From: Rhizobium sp. GN54
GTDB lineage: Bacteria; Pseudomonadota; Alphaproteobacteria; Rhizobiales; Rhizobiaceae
Assembly (NCBI RefSeq): GCF_021026345.1
Contig: NZ_JAJNCZ010000006.1
Coordinates: forward strand, 1-64,000
DNA: 64,000 nucleotides
Direction: 5' to 3'
Part shown: piece after piece, positions 35,029 to 43,892 of the stretch
How the letters are laid out: the number at the start of each line of letters is the position of its first letter
How positions within the stretch are numbered: the stretch's first letter is position 1
Notes under the pieces: generated by a model
What the model was told of the DNA's origin: nothing
Databases searched by the model: none
The model's input: the letters and a program-made list of their open reading frames with translations, nothing else
Position numbers and translations under genes: made by a program

Positions 35029-35997
35029 TCAGTAGTCCCAGAACACCGGCACCCAGCGAAAGGCATTGCCCTCGACGGCCACGCGGCCGACGGACGGGAA
35101 GGGAAGGTGGGTGGCAATCAACAGGTCGCCGCTTGCCGCCAATTCCCGCAGGAGACGGATCCGGACTCGTGCCGCTTCCTCGGGGTCGTGTTCGAAGCCG
35201 TTGTGCCAGTCGGGCTGGTCGAACCCGACCGCGAACACGGCGTCGCCGGCGAATGTCAGGCCTTCTCCACCGGACGACACGCGGACCACGCTGTGCCCGG
35301 GGGTGTGGCCGCCGGTCCTTCGGGCGGCGACGCCTGGCGCTACTTCCTGCTCCTCCCCGAAGGGGCGAAGATGGCTACGGTATTCATTGGTGAAGCGCTT
35401 GGCGGTGGCACGCAGCGCATCCGGGAACCCCGGCGGCATGGCGGTGTGGGAGAAATCGGGGGCCTCCCAGAATTTCACTTCGGCGGCCGCCACGTGGATC
35501 CGCAAGTCCGGGCGAATCCGGTCCCTCACCCCGTCGACGAGCAGCCCGCCGATATGGTCCATATGCAGGTGCGTCAGCACCACGTCGGTGACGGTCGCAA
35601 GGTCGATGCCGGCGGCCTCCAGTCGCCTGACCAGTTGCCCGGCACGCGGCAGGTTCAAGTCCGGGTCCAGCCCCAGGCCGGCGTCGAGAAGGATGGTCTG
35701 TTCGCCGCTGCGAACCACCACGGCATTCAGCGGCCAGTCGAGGGCGTCCGGCGGCAGGAACATGTCGTCCAGCCATGCTGCGCGTACGGCCGGCTCGGCA
35801 TTGTGTGCCAACATCTCGGTCGGGAGCGGCAGCACTCCGTCGCTGATGACAAGCACGTCGATCTCGCCCACCCGCAACGCATAGCGCGACGGAACGAGCT
35901 CGTCGCGTGCCGGTTTCCCCGCGCCTGGCATGCTCCGAGGACTGATGTCTGCCTGCTGGCTGATCGGCGACGACTTCCTCATTTCTGCCTGTGACAT
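35029..35997 (-). CDS. Metallo-beta-lactamase fold hydrolase
   Basis: Cytoplasmic-looking hydrolase of 322 aa. The metal motif is LTHLHMDHIGG, with further ligands in GGHTPGHSV and FAGDAVF, giving the binuclear zinc site of the family. The N-terminal 45 residues (SQAEMRKSSPISQQ) are polar and disordered-looking, without a signal peptide. The start at 35997 has AGGAGAG upstream; the longer frame from 36153 does not. Family members include lactonases (AHL, N-acyl), sulfatases and MBL-fold regulators, and I cannot choose among them. A TAAAC-N4-GTTTG dyad lies 84 bases upstream, grouping it with the putative stress regulon. Confidence 0.87.
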   Translation of the reverse strand: MSQAEMRKSSPISQQADISPRSMPGAGKPARDELVPSRYALRVGEIDVLVISDGVLPLPTEMLAHNAEPAVRAAWLDDMFLPPDALDWPLNAVVVRSGEQTILLDAGLGLDPDLNLPRAGQLVRRLEAAGIDLATVTDVVLTHLHMDHIGGLLVDGVRDRIRPDLRIHVAAAEVKFWEAPDFSHTAMPPGFPDALRATAKRFTNEYRSHLRPFGEEQEVAPGVAARRTGGHTPGHSVVRVSSGGEGLTFAGDAVFAVGFDQPDWHNGFEHDPEEAARVRIRLLRELAASGDLLIATHLPFPSVGRVAVEGNAFRWVPVFWDY

Positions 35998-36080
35998 GTT
36001 GCTCTCCTGTTTCGCTTGGTAGAGACGTGTGGTCACGAGCCACGCCAGGACTGTATGGGCAAGCGTACCTGCGTTGAACC

Positions 36081-36094
36081 TAAACGGTCGTTTG
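36081..36094. promoter_or_regulatory. AAAC-N4-GTTT dyad, site 1 (hydrolase promoter)
   Basis: TAAACGGTCGTTTG, perfect AAAC/GTTT dyad, 84 bases before the start of the leftward metallo-hydrolase gene. One of eight similar sites between 36081 and 51739. Confidence 0.55.
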
Positions 36095-36189
36095 GCTTGA
36101 TTGCCCTGCTTTCGCCGCTGCGAGACCATGTCCCACGCATCCAGCGAAGCCATGACCGGTCAACGGACAGCCATCGGCCTGCACGTCTC

Positions 36190-36203
36190 TAAACCTTCGT
36201 TTG
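36190..36203. promoter_or_regulatory. AAAC-N4-GTTT dyad, site 2
   Basis: TAAACCTTCGTTTG, 59 bases before the start of the four-helix membrane protein gene at 36263. The spacer CTTC is shared with the sites at 37237 and 47536. Confidence 0.6.
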
Positions 36204-36262
36204 GGGAGCAACCGCCCATCCACGATGGTAACTTCCGAACGCCCTGTTTGAAGGAGGTCGAA

Positions 36263-36703
36263 ATGCAGACGTCGAGACACATCGTCCATGGAATGGTCGG
36301 GTTCAATGTGCTGCTTGCGGCCTGGCTCTCGCTCCACATGCTCTATGACCCGGAGGGCTGGTACTATTTCGTTCCGGGCGTCACGGACACCGGCATGTTC
36401 AATCAGCATTTCGTTCGAGACATCGGCATCATCCAGGGGTTCGTCGCGCTTGCCTTTGCGATCGGACTTTGGAAGCCGCATCGCCGGTTGGAGCTGTGGG
36501 GAGCAGCGACCCTCTGGCTGATTGCGCATGGCGCCTTCCATCTGTGGGAAGTCGCGGTCGGCATCTGCTCGCCATCCGTGATCATGCGCGATTTCCCGGC
36601 CGTGAGCCTTCCGGCGATCTTCGGGATCACGGCGACCATCTGGGCGTACAGGCAGGCGGTGCAGGTGCCGACCCGCCGGGAAGCGGAAGAACTGCCGGCG
36701 TAG
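36263..36703 (+). CDS. Small membrane protein of unknown function, four helices
   Basis: Protein of 146 aa with four hydrophobic segments: HGMVGFNVLLAAWLSLHML, IIQGFVALAFAIGLW, LWGAATLWLIAHGAFHLW and FPAVSLPAIFGITATIWAY. Between the first two lies a polar loop with YDPEGWYYFVPGVTDTGMFN and conserved-looking histidine and aspartate (NQHFVRDIG). I do not recognise a named function. The start is fixed by a perfect AAGGAGGT (36251-36258) close to the ATG; the longer frame from 36101 is not supported. A TAAAC-N4-GTTTG dyad lies 59 bases upstream, so it is probably expressed with the other genes carrying that site. Confidence 0.8.
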   Translation: MQTSRHIVHGMVGFNVLLAAWLSLHMLYDPEGWYYFVPGVTDTGMFNQHFVRDIGIIQGFVALAFAIGLWKPHRRLELWGAATLWLIAHGAFHLWEVAVGICSPSVIMRDFPAVSLPAIFGITATIWAYRQAVQVPTRREAEELPA

Positions 36704-36776
36704 GTGCTAAGTGCGGTGGACGGCAAGGGCCGGATCACCGCCAGCCGGGCAGCCGTCCCGCCTCCGCCGCAAAAGG

Positions 36777-36790
36777 TAAACTCCCGTATA
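36777..36790. promoter_or_regulatory. AAAC-N4-GTWT dyad, site 3
   Basis: TAAACTCCCGTATA, 77 bases before the ATG at 36868 of a small hypothetical gene. Right half is GTAT as at sites 37237, 47536 and 51726. Confidence 0.5.
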
Positions 36791-36867
36791 GGTTCCGCGT
36801 TTGCGGCAAGTCTGTAGGCTTTCAAGTCTTTCATTGGAATTCGTTCGCGGGGGATGAGCTTTTGTCC

Positions 36868-37098
36868 ATGCGAGGCGGCGGCTGCGCATATGTCCACGAA
36901 GGGCGCAAGATGACTTGCAGCGACACCAGATTGCTCGAGGATGCCAAATCGGAGCAGGTATGGGACATTGCCGACTATTGCCGGCAGGCGGGCATATGCC
37001 GGGCCGAGGAAGAGCGCCTGATCCGGATACTCGGAAGATACGCGTCAAGGCACGAGCTGCAGATGAACATCGTCCGCGGACCGTCGCGGGCTCGCTAG
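36868..37098 (+). CDS. Small hypothetical protein
   Basis: Putative protein of 76 aa, or 62 aa if the ATG at 36910 (MTCSDTRLLE) is the true start. I do not recognise the family. The second half is a regular amphipathic sequence, IADYCRQAGICRAEEERLIR, followed by a basic and polar segment, so a small alpha-helical protein is likely. There are three or four cysteines, no signal peptide and no membrane segment. GAAGG precedes the ATG at 36910. Support comes from sensible composition and the dyad site upstream. Confidence 0.5.
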   Translation: MRGGGCAYVHEGRKMTCSDTRLLEDAKSEQVWDIADYCRQAGICRAEEERLIRILGRYASRHELQMNIVRGPSRAR

Positions 37099-37446
37099 CC
37101 GCCGTCATTGCCAAGTGAAATCATTCTGTCGGCTGAAGCAGGCTGGCTCCTTGCGCGGGCCCGGCCCCTTGCTTTGGCCAGGGTGCGTCGACCGGTCAGG
37201 CATCCGGTCTCGAACCACTTCCCGAGCTCACCGCCTCTAACCTTCGTATAGCTGTCCTGAGGCCGGGGAAAAATCCAGAACAACCACGCGTTCACTGCCG
37301 GTGGCGATTTCTTCGGGCAGGAGCGTCTCTCGCCGATGTCCGCCGGAGCGGTCACTCCCAAGGCGAGATGTGAATTTTCTGTGGTTGCGACGTAAGGCCG
37401 TTCGGGCGTCAGGAACGCCCGCATGCGCCGGCTGTTGGAGATCGTA
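37099..37446. promoter_or_regulatory. Intergenic region upstream of the EmrA-like gene
   Basis: A 348-base gap that holds the dyad site at 37237-37250 and a small hairpin, GGGCGT (37404-37409) with ACGCCC (37415-37420), about 27 bases before the EmrA-like start. I see no gene. Confidence 0.5.
37237..37250. promoter_or_regulatory. AAAC-N4-GTWT dyad, site 4 (efflux promoter)
   Basis: CTAACCTTCGTATA, imperfect dyad sharing the CTTC spacer with sites 2 and 5. It lies 196 bases before the EmrA-like start, farther than the other sites. Confidence 0.4.
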
Positions 37447-38598
37447 ATGGTTGGACTACCGCGCAAGGAAGCATTCGAACCCCTCGGCGACAGAGACGAT
37501 GCGGAGGCGGTCGACGAGCCGACGGCTCCCGCTCCCGCTCCCCGACGGAAATCCGCCCTCGGGAAAGGTGTCCTGTCCTTGGCGCTGGTTGCCGGTGCGG
37601 GGTATGGCTTTCACTTCGGCCACCACTACTGGACAGTCGGCCGGTTCATCGAGACGACCGACAATGCCTACGTGAAGGCGGACTACACGACCGTCGCGCC
37701 CAAGGTTGCGGGTTACGTCAAGGACGTGCTCGTCGATGACAACGAGGTCGTTAAGGCGGGACAAGTGCTTGCGCGGATCGACGATCGCGACTTCCAGGTT
37801 GTCCTGAGCCAGGCGCTGGCCGAATTGAAGGCTTCGGAAGCCGCGATCACCAACATCGATGCACAGATCGCGCTGCAACAGTCGGTCATCGGGCAGGCGG
37901 AGGCTTCGGTGGATGCCTCGAACGCCTCCCTCGTCTTTGCGAAGTCAGAGGCGAAACGGGACACACAGCTGAGCAGCACCGGGGCGGGCACGCAGTCACG
38001 TGCCGAACAGAGCCGGTCCCTCATGGATCAGGCGATCGCCGCAGTTCAACGCGACCAGGCTGCGCTGATCGCTGCGCAAGACAAGGTGCCCGTGCTCAGG
38101 AGCCAGCGTGATCATGCGGCCGCTCAACGGGACAGAGCCGCCGCAGCAGTCCAGCAGGCGGAACTGAACCTTTCCTACACCAACATCGTCGCGGCCGTCG
38201 ACGGCACACTCGGGGCACGTTCGATCCGCGTCGGGCAGTATGTCACCGCCGGCACGCAGTTGATGGCGGTCGTCCCCCTCCATTCGGTCTATGTCGTTGC
38301 CAATTTCAAGGAAACGCAACTGACCTACGTCCGGCCGGGGCAGCCCGTGAACATCGAGGTCGACGGTTTTCCGGGACTGGAAGTAAAGGGGCACGTGGAC
38401 AGCGTATCACCCGCGAGCGGCCTCGAATTCTCGCTGCTGCCTCCCGACAACGCGACGGGCAACTTCACGAAGATCGTCCAGCGCATTCCCGTGAAGATCA
38501 TCATCGATGACGAAGCCCGGGCAGCGCAGCTTCGATCCGGAATGTCCGTCGTCCCGAAAATCAACACGAGGATCGCCCGGATTTCGGAACAGGAATGA
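37447..38598 (+). CDS. HlyD/EmrA family membrane fusion protein
   Basis: Periplasmic adaptor of 383 aa. One N-terminal helix (GKGVLSLALVAGAGYGFHFG, about residues 40-60) is followed by the barrel-sandwich start TDNAYVKADYTTVAPKVAGYVKDVLV and a long coiled coil (about residues 110-220). The lipoyl half then closes with NLSYTNIVAAVDGTLGARSIRVGQYV. The first 40 residues are cytoplasmic and proline-rich. The ATG at 37447 has GGAG at a fitting distance; an in-frame ATG at 37423 lacks one. It pairs with the DHA2 pump 75 bases downstream to form an EmrAB-type drug or toxin exporter; no TolC gene is nearby. Confidence 0.9.
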   Translation: MVGLPRKEAFEPLGDRDDAEAVDEPTAPAPAPRRKSALGKGVLSLALVAGAGYGFHFGHHYWTVGRFIETTDNAYVKADYTTVAPKVAGYVKDVLVDDNEVVKAGQVLARIDDRDFQVVLSQALAELKASEAAITNIDAQIALQQSVIGQAEASVDASNASLVFAKSEAKRDTQLSSTGAGTQSRAEQSRSLMDQAIAAVQRDQAALIAAQDKVPVLRSQRDHAAAQRDRAAAAVQQAELNLSYTNIVAAVDGTLGARSIRVGQYVTAGTQLMAVVPLHSVYVVANFKETQLTYVRPGQPVNIEVDGFPGLEVKGHVDSVSPASGLEFSLLPPDNATGNFTKIVQRIPVKIIIDDEARAAQLRSGMSVVPKINTRIARISEQE

Positions 38599-38673
38599 CG
38601 GCATCTGGCGGATCCGCGCCTTCCCCCGACCACCTGGACAGCACAGCAAAGGTTCCGCGCCTGCGGAAGACGC

Positions 38674-40296
38674 ATGATGATTGCTCATAAACTCGTTGCC
38701 GCCAACGGACAGCATCCGCCTCGTGCCGAGGCGCTCGCGTCGGGGAACGGCATGGGTGCCGCCCGGATGTGGTGCGCCGTCGTCGGATCGACCCTGGGCG
38801 CTTTCATGGCGGTCCTCAACATCCAGATCGTCAACGCGTCGCTCGCGGATATTCAAGGGGCGATCGGTGCCGGCAAGGACGACGGCGGCTGGATTTCGAC
38901 CTCCTATCTCATCGCGGAAATCGTGGTCATTCCGCTCAGCGGCTGGCTCTCGCAGGTGTTCTCGGTCCGAAAATACCTGCTGGCGAACGCCATCCTGTTT
39001 CTGGTGTTCTCGATCGCCTGCGCCTTTGCGACAAACCTGGAACAGATGATCGTTCTGCGTGCGATCCAGGGCTTTGCCGGCGGGGTCCTCATACCCATGG
39101 CCTTCACGATCATCATCACCCTGCTGCCAAAATCGAAACAGCCGGTCGGGCTGGCGCTCTTCGCGCTCTCGGCGACGTTCGCTCCCGCCATCGGGCCGAC
39201 CATTGGTGGCTATCTGACAGAGAATTACGGCTGGGAATTCATCTTCTACGTGAACCTGGTCCCCGGCCTGTTGATGGTTGGGCTGCTCTGGATTTCGCTC
39301 GACAAGGCTCCGATGAACCTGGCCTTGCTTGCAAAAGGCGACTGGGCCGGGATCGCCACCCTGGCGATCGGCCTTGCCTGCCTGCAGACGGTGTTGGAGG
39401 AGGGGAACAAGGAGGACTGGTTCGGATCGGAACACATCCTTCACCTCTTCATCGTCGCCGTGATTTCCCTGACGCTGTTCCTGGTCATCGAGTTCAGAAT
39501 AGAGAACCCGCTGTTGAACTTGAGGCTTCTCGCCCGACGCAACTTCGCCTTCGGCATTCTGGCCAACACATTGCTCGGGATCGCCCTATACGGATCGGCC
39601 TTCGTGCTGCCCATCTATCTGGCGCGCATCCAGGGCTACAATTCCGAGCAGATCGGCATGGTGCTTGCCTGGACCGGCATCCCGCAACTGGTCCTCATCC
39701 CGCTTGTTCCGAAGCTCATGAAACTTGTCGATGTTCGCATCATCATCGCCCTGGGCTTTGCCTTGTTCGCCGCCTCGAACTTCATGAACGTCAACATCAC
39801 CGGCGACTATGCGGCCGACCAGCTTTTCTGGCCCAACGTCATCCGCGCCATCGGGCAGGCCCTTGTCTTCGCCCCGCTTTCGGTTGTCGCGACGGCAGGG
39901 ATCGAACAGGAAAACGCAGGCTCCGCATCCGCGCTCTTCAACATGATGCGCAACCTCGGTGGCGCGGTCGGAATTGCCCTGCTCCAGACGCTGCTGACGA
40001 AACGGGAGCAGTTCCATTCGAACATCCTGACCAATTCGATCAGCCTTTTCGACGAGGCAACGCGAGACCGGATTGCCAGGCTGACGTCGTACTTCATGGA
40101 ACAGGGTGTGAGCGATCCGGCCGTCGCTGCCCACAAGGCCGTCGTGGCCATCGCGTCCGGCGTCCGCAAGCAGGCGGACATCATGGCATTCAGCGATGCG
40201 TTCTTTCTGCTTGGGGCCGGTCTCGTCGTCGCCTTGTTCGCAACCCTTCTCCTGAAGAAGCCTGACGGCCAGATGGCAGGTGGCGGTGCACATTGA
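38674..40296 (+). CDS. DHA2 family MFS efflux pump (EmrB-like)
   Basis: Inner-membrane proton antiporter of 540 aa with about fourteen helices. EmrB-type motifs include VLNIQIVNASLADIQGAIGAG, WISTSYLIAEIVVIPLSGWL (motif A/B area) and the motif C-like LFALSATFAPAIGPTIGGYL. It works with the adaptor encoded just upstream to move hydrophobic toxicants. The gene is convergent with the EF-hand gene, with 91 bases between stops and no clear hairpin. Confidence 0.93.
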   Translation: MMIAHKLVAANGQHPPRAEALASGNGMGAARMWCAVVGSTLGAFMAVLNIQIVNASLADIQGAIGAGKDDGGWISTSYLIAEIVVIPLSGWLSQVFSVRKYLLANAILFLVFSIACAFATNLEQMIVLRAIQGFAGGVLIPMAFTIIITLLPKSKQPVGLALFALSATFAPAIGPTIGGYLTENYGWEFIFYVNLVPGLLMVGLLWISLDKAPMNLALLAKGDWAGIATLAIGLACLQTVLEEGNKEDWFGSEHILHLFIVAVISLTLFLVIEFRIENPLLNLRLLARRNFAFGILANTLLGIALYGSAFVLPIYLARIQGYNSEQIGMVLAWTGIPQLVLIPLVPKLMKLVDVRIIIALGFALFAASNFMNVNITGDYAADQLFWPNVIRAIGQALVFAPLSVVATAGIEQENAGSASALFNMMRNLGGAVGIALLQTLLTKREQFHSNILTNSISLFDEATRDRIARLTSYFMEQGVSDPAVAAHKAVVAIASGVRKQADIMAFSDAFFLLGAGLVVALFATLLLKKPDGQMAGGGAH

Positions 40297-40387
40297 CCGG
40301 CCTGCTCGCGAACGCCACAGCGCGGCGCCGCAAGCCTGCCTGTCGCCAGGGCCTGCGGCGCTCAATTATTCGAACAATCGCGAGGTC

Positions 40388-40822
40388 TCAATCCGACGTC
40401 TGACGTCTGCGAAGGCGTTCGGCGAAGTTCGCATCCAGACGGCCCACTCCGACAGGCAGGAGCTTTTCCAGACCGTCTTGAAGCTCGTTTGCGTCAAGCG
40501 CGCCTTTGCCGTCAGGATCGAGCTTCGCCCAGTGCGCGTTGCTGCGCGCGCTGTCGAACTCCTGATCATTCATTTCAGCCAGCCGCTTCTGGCCGTCCAT
40601 GTACTCGTCTTTCGTCACCTTGCCGTCCTTGTTGGCATCCGACCAATCAAGCTGCTGCTTGCTCATCCTGGCGTAGAAGTCGTCGATCCGTTGAGCGTCA
40701 GAGCGAACCGAGGGCGTCCTCGCAGGCGGCGACGACAAGACGCCAAGTCCTTCTTCGGCGGTCGATGGAGCCTTTCGTGTCCGCGGGGTCATCAGGCTAA
40801 GAATGGAACTCTCGATCTTCAT
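40388..40822 (-). CDS. EF-hand domain protein
   Basis: Protein of 144 aa with two canonical calcium-binding loops: DANKDGKVTKDE (residues 62-73) and DPDGKGALDANE (102-113), each with acidic residues at positions 1, 3 or 5 and 12. The spacing of 40 residues is that of a paired EF-hand unit. No signal peptide is visible, so it appears cytoplasmic, unlike most small EF-hand proteins of this class in proteobacteria, which are exported. GAGGAG precedes the start at 40822, which is better than the longer frame from 40951. Role unknown: calcium buffering or sensing is plausible. Confidence 0.82.
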   Translation of the reverse strand: MKIESSILSLMTPRTRKAPSTAEEGLGVLSSPPARTPSVRSDAQRIDDFYARMSKQQLDWSDANKDGKVTKDEYMDGQKRLAEMNDQEFDSARSNAHWAKLDPDGKGALDANELQDGLEKLLPVGVGRLDANFAERLRRRQTSD

Positions 40823-41142
40823 GAAATCTCCTCGGCTTTGCGTGGATGGATCAGCGTCTCTGCAACTCAGAATTTTGTCGCTCGGGAGATTCGCCCCTTC
40901 ATCGACAACCGATCCGTGTCCTTCGCCACCGATCGCGTCAACGCATACCAACGTTGGCCTAGCAGACAGCGCCGGTTCGGTTGCTTAGTGGGCTTTGGGC
41001 CTTGCGACGCGAAGGCTGGAAAAGTCGCGTTGCGCGACAGAGCACAGCGGGTTCTCGACCTGAGTGCGGCGGAAAGCCGGATTGCCGACAGCGATACACG
41101 CTTTCTCCCTTGCCGCGGCGGGGTCCTGCACAGGAGACGAAC
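40823..41142. promoter_or_regulatory. Divergent intergenic region (EF-hand gene and ABC exporter operon)
   Basis: A 320-base gap that must carry promoters for both sides. The only notable element is the 10-base palindrome CCAACGTTGG (40949-40958). No AAAC-N4-GTTT dyad and no gene are seen. Confidence 0.5.
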
Positions 41143-42153
41143 ATGAACAAGGCAATACCGATCGCGATCGCGTTGGCGGCCCTGGGCGCTGCCGGTTGGA
41201 AATACGACGTGCTCGCGAGCCTGGGCATTGCGCGCAACGTGGGCGAGGAGATGGTCCTCTACGGCAATATCGACATCCGTCAGGTCTCGCTCGCGTTCCG
41301 CGTCGACGGCCGCATCATGGAAGCCATGGTCGACGAGGGCGATGTGATCAAGCGAGGCGACCTTCTGGCCCGGCTCGACAAGGATACCTACGAGCACGCC
41401 GTGATTTCAGGGGAGGCGAACGTCGCGGCACTGCGGGCAACGCACGAGAAGCTGGTCGCCGGTCCACGGCAGACCGAGATCGCGCAGGCGAGGGCGACGC
41501 ATGAAGCCAGCGTCGCCGACCTCGAGAAAGCCCGGCTTGCCTATGACAGGGCATATCTGTTGCGGGCGCGGGGAACGATTTCCGAGGCCGGCGTGGACGA
41601 GGCGACCGCAGCTAGGGCCATGGCTGCGGCACGCTCGGACATGACGAAGGAGGCGCTTGCATTTCTGGAGGAGGGAAGCCGTTCGGAAGACATCGCGACG
41701 GCGGCTGCACAGGTGAAGGCGGCAGAGGCGGCGCTGCTGACCGCACGCACCTCCCTGTCCGACACCGAGCTGCGTGCGCCGAACGATGGCGTGATCCTTT
41801 CCCGGATCAAGGAGCCTGGCGCAATCGTGTCGTCCTCCGATCCTGTTTACGTCCTGTCGCTGACGGCTCCCGTATGGGTTCGCAGCTATATCGGCGAGGT
41901 CGATCTCGGACGGATCTATCCCGGAATGAAGGTCAAGGTCGCATCCGATACGCATCCCGGCAAAAGCTATGATGGAACGATCGGCTTCATATCGCCGGTT
42001 GCGGAGTTCACGCCGAAATCCGTCGAAACGCCCGAGCTTCGCACCGATCTCGTCTATCGGATTCGCGTCGTCATCGGCGCTCCGGGCCAGGATCTCCGCC
42101 AGGGAATGCCGGTGACATTGCGCTTTCCGGACATAGAGGCGGCAGGGAAATGA
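41143..42153 (+). CDS. HlyD family membrane fusion protein (YbhG-like)
   Basis: Adaptor of 336 aa for the ABC exporter downstream. The N-terminal signal anchor ([14 protein letters not shown]) is followed by [33 protein letters not shown], a coiled-coil hairpin (about 85-195) with repeats of [16 protein letters not shown] type, and [25 protein letters not shown]. This matches YbhG and its relatives. AGGAGAC precedes the ATG at 41143. The stop overlaps the ATPase start by four bases. Confidence 0.9.
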   Translation: MNKAIPIAIALAALGAAGWKYDVLASLGIARNVGEEMVLYGNIDIRQVSLAFRVDGRIMEAMVDEGDVIKRGDLLARLDKDTYEHAVISGEANVAALRATHEKLVAGPRQTEIAQARATHEASVADLEKARLAYDRAYLLRARGTISEAGVDEATAARAMAAARSDMTKEALAFLEEGSRSEDIATAAAQVKAAEAALLTARTSLSDTELRAPNDGVILSRIKEPGAIVSSSDPVYVLSLTAPVWVRSYIGEVDLGRIYPGMKVKVASDTHPGKSYDGTIGFISPVAEFTPKSVETPELRTDLVYRIRVVIGAPGQDLRQGMPVTLRFPDIEAAGK

Positions 42154-43892
42154 CTGTCGCAGCCGAACACGTCGCGACAGCCGACTTCGTCCGCCTGGAC
42201 GACGTGACCAAGCGCTTCGGGCCGGGAAAACCGGCGCTGGACCAGGTCTCGGGCATCATCCGTGGCGGCGAGATCACCGGACTTGTCGGGCCTGACGGCG
42301 CCGGCAAGACGACACTGATCCGCCTGATGACCGGGCTGATGTCCCCCGATGGGGGCAGGGTCGACGTCCTTGGCTTCAGCACCCGCGACCGGTCTGCCGA
42401 TATCCAGGCAGCCATCGGCTACATGCCGCAGCGCTTCGGTCTCTACGAGGACCTGTCCGTGCTGGAGAACCTCGAGCTCTATGCGGACCTGCGGGGACTT
42501 CCGAAGCCCGACAGGGCGGGGATCTTCGACGAGCTCCTCACCTTCACCGATCTGAAGCGCTTTTCGGCCCGCCTTTCCGGAAAGCTGTCCGGGGGCATGA
42601 AGCAGAAGCTCGGCCTTGCCTGCGCGCTTCTGAAGAAGCCGCGGTTGCTGCTTCTCGACGAACCCGGCGTCGGCGTCGATCCCATCTCCCGGCGCGATCT
42701 CTGGAAGATGGTCGAAGTGCTGATCAAGGAGGGCATCGGCGTCGTCTGGTCGACTGCCTATCTCGATGAGGCCGAGGCCTGCGATCGCGTTCTCCTGCTG
42801 AACGAGGGCAAGCTCATGTTCTCGGGCAGGCCGCAGGAACTGACCGACCGGGTGAAGGAACGTGTGTACCGGGTGACCGGTGTCGCCGGGCGAAGGCGCT
42901 CGACATTGGCAAAGCTTCTCGATGAAGACGGCATCGTCGACGGCGGGATCCAGGGGGAGGCGATCAGGCTGGTGACGACGCCGGGCCGCGAGGCACGGTT
43001 TGCGGCGAGCGGCGAAGCGAAGGTGAGTGCCACCGATCCGCGCTTCGAGGATGCCTTCGTGGACATGCTGGGCGGAGGGCCGGGCGGACGCTCCAGGCTG
43101 GCGGAGGCGCAGGCGTCCATGGCGTCCAGACAGGAAGGCCCCGTCATCGAGGCGAAAGGGCTGGTCAAGCGCTTCGGCGATTTCACCGCTGCCGACAACA
43201 TCACCTTCGATATTCCCGGCGGCGAGATCTTCGGGCTGCTCGGGCCGAACGGCGCCGGCAAGTCGACGACGTTCAAGATGCTCTGCGGCCTGCTGAAGCC
43301 GACGGAAGGCGAGGGGCGCGTGGCGGGCTTCGATCTTCGCCGGGATGCCGCCGAGGCACGCAACCGGCTCGGCTACATGGCGCAGAAGTTCTCGCTCTAC
43401 GGCGACCTGAGCGTCCGGCAGAACCTGCAGTTCTTCGCCGGGGTCTACGGTCTCACGGGCAGCAGGAAGCGCGAGCGCATCGAGCTGATGACGTCGATCT
43501 TCGATTTCGGGCCGCGGCTGTCGATGTCGGCCAAGGATCTCCCGCTCGGCCTGAAGCAGCGGCTGGCGCTCGCCTGCGCTGTCATGCACGAGCCGCAGGC
43601 ATTGTTTCTCGACGAGCCCACCTCCGGCGTCGATCCGATCACGAGGCGCGAATTCTGGACGCATATCAACGGGCTGGTGGAGAAGGGCGTGACCGTGCTC
43701 GTCACGACGCATTTCATGGACGAGGCCGAATACTGCGATCGCATCTCGCTGATCTATCGCGGCAAATCGATCGCGCTCGGCTCTCCCGACGAGCTCAAGG
43801 CCAGCGTCGTCACGGAGGAGAACCCCGATCCGACGATGGAGGACGCCTTCATCGCGCTCGTCCAGGGCTCGGACCAGGAGGGTGCCAGATGA
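42150..43892 (+). CDS. ABC exporter ATPase with two nucleotide-binding domains (YbhF-like)
   Basis: Cytoplasmic protein of 580 aa with two tandem ATPase domains. The first has Walker [10 protein letters not shown], signature [15 protein letters not shown] and Walker [15 protein letters not shown]. The second (from about residue 330) has GPNGAGKST, a degenerate signature [15 protein letters not shown] and [13 protein letters not shown]. The degenerate second signature matches YbhF relatives, where one composite site is often less active. It powers the two ABC-2 permeases that follow; start and stop both overlap neighbours by four bases. Confidence 0.92.
   Translation: MTVAAEHVATADFVRLDDVTKRFGPGKPALDQVSGIIRGGEITGLVGPDGAGKTTLIRLMTGLMSPDGGRVDVLGFSTRDRSADIQAAIGYMPQRFGLYEDLSVLENLELYADLRGLPKPDRAGIFDELLTFTDLKRFSARLSGKLSGGMKQKLGLACALLKKPRLLLLDEPGVGVDPISRRDLWKMVEVLIKEGIGVVWSTAYLDEAEACDRVLLLNEGKLMFSGRPQELTDRVKERVYRVTGVAGRRRSTLAKLLDEDGIVDGGIQGEAIRLVTTPGREARFAASGEAKVSATDPRFEDAFVDMLGGGPGGRSRLAEAQASMASRQEGPVIEAKGLVKRFGDFTAADNITFDIPGGEIFGLLGPNGAGKSTTFKMLCGLLKPTEGEGRVAGFDLRRDAAEARNRLGYMAQKFSLYGDLSVRQNLQFFAGVYGLTGSRKRERIELMTSIFDFGPRLSMSAKDLPLGLKQRLALACAVMHEPQALFLDEPTSGVDPITRREFWTHINGLVEKGVTVLVTTHFMDEAEYCDRISLIYRGKSIALGSPDELKASVVTEENPDPTMEDAFIALVQGSDQEGAR

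Noticed and set aside
40949-40958. Palindrome CCAACGTTGG between the EF-hand and HlyD genes
   Set aside because: Perfect but only 10 bases and without a second copy. It does not fit the AAAC-N4-GTTT sites, so I do not call an operator.
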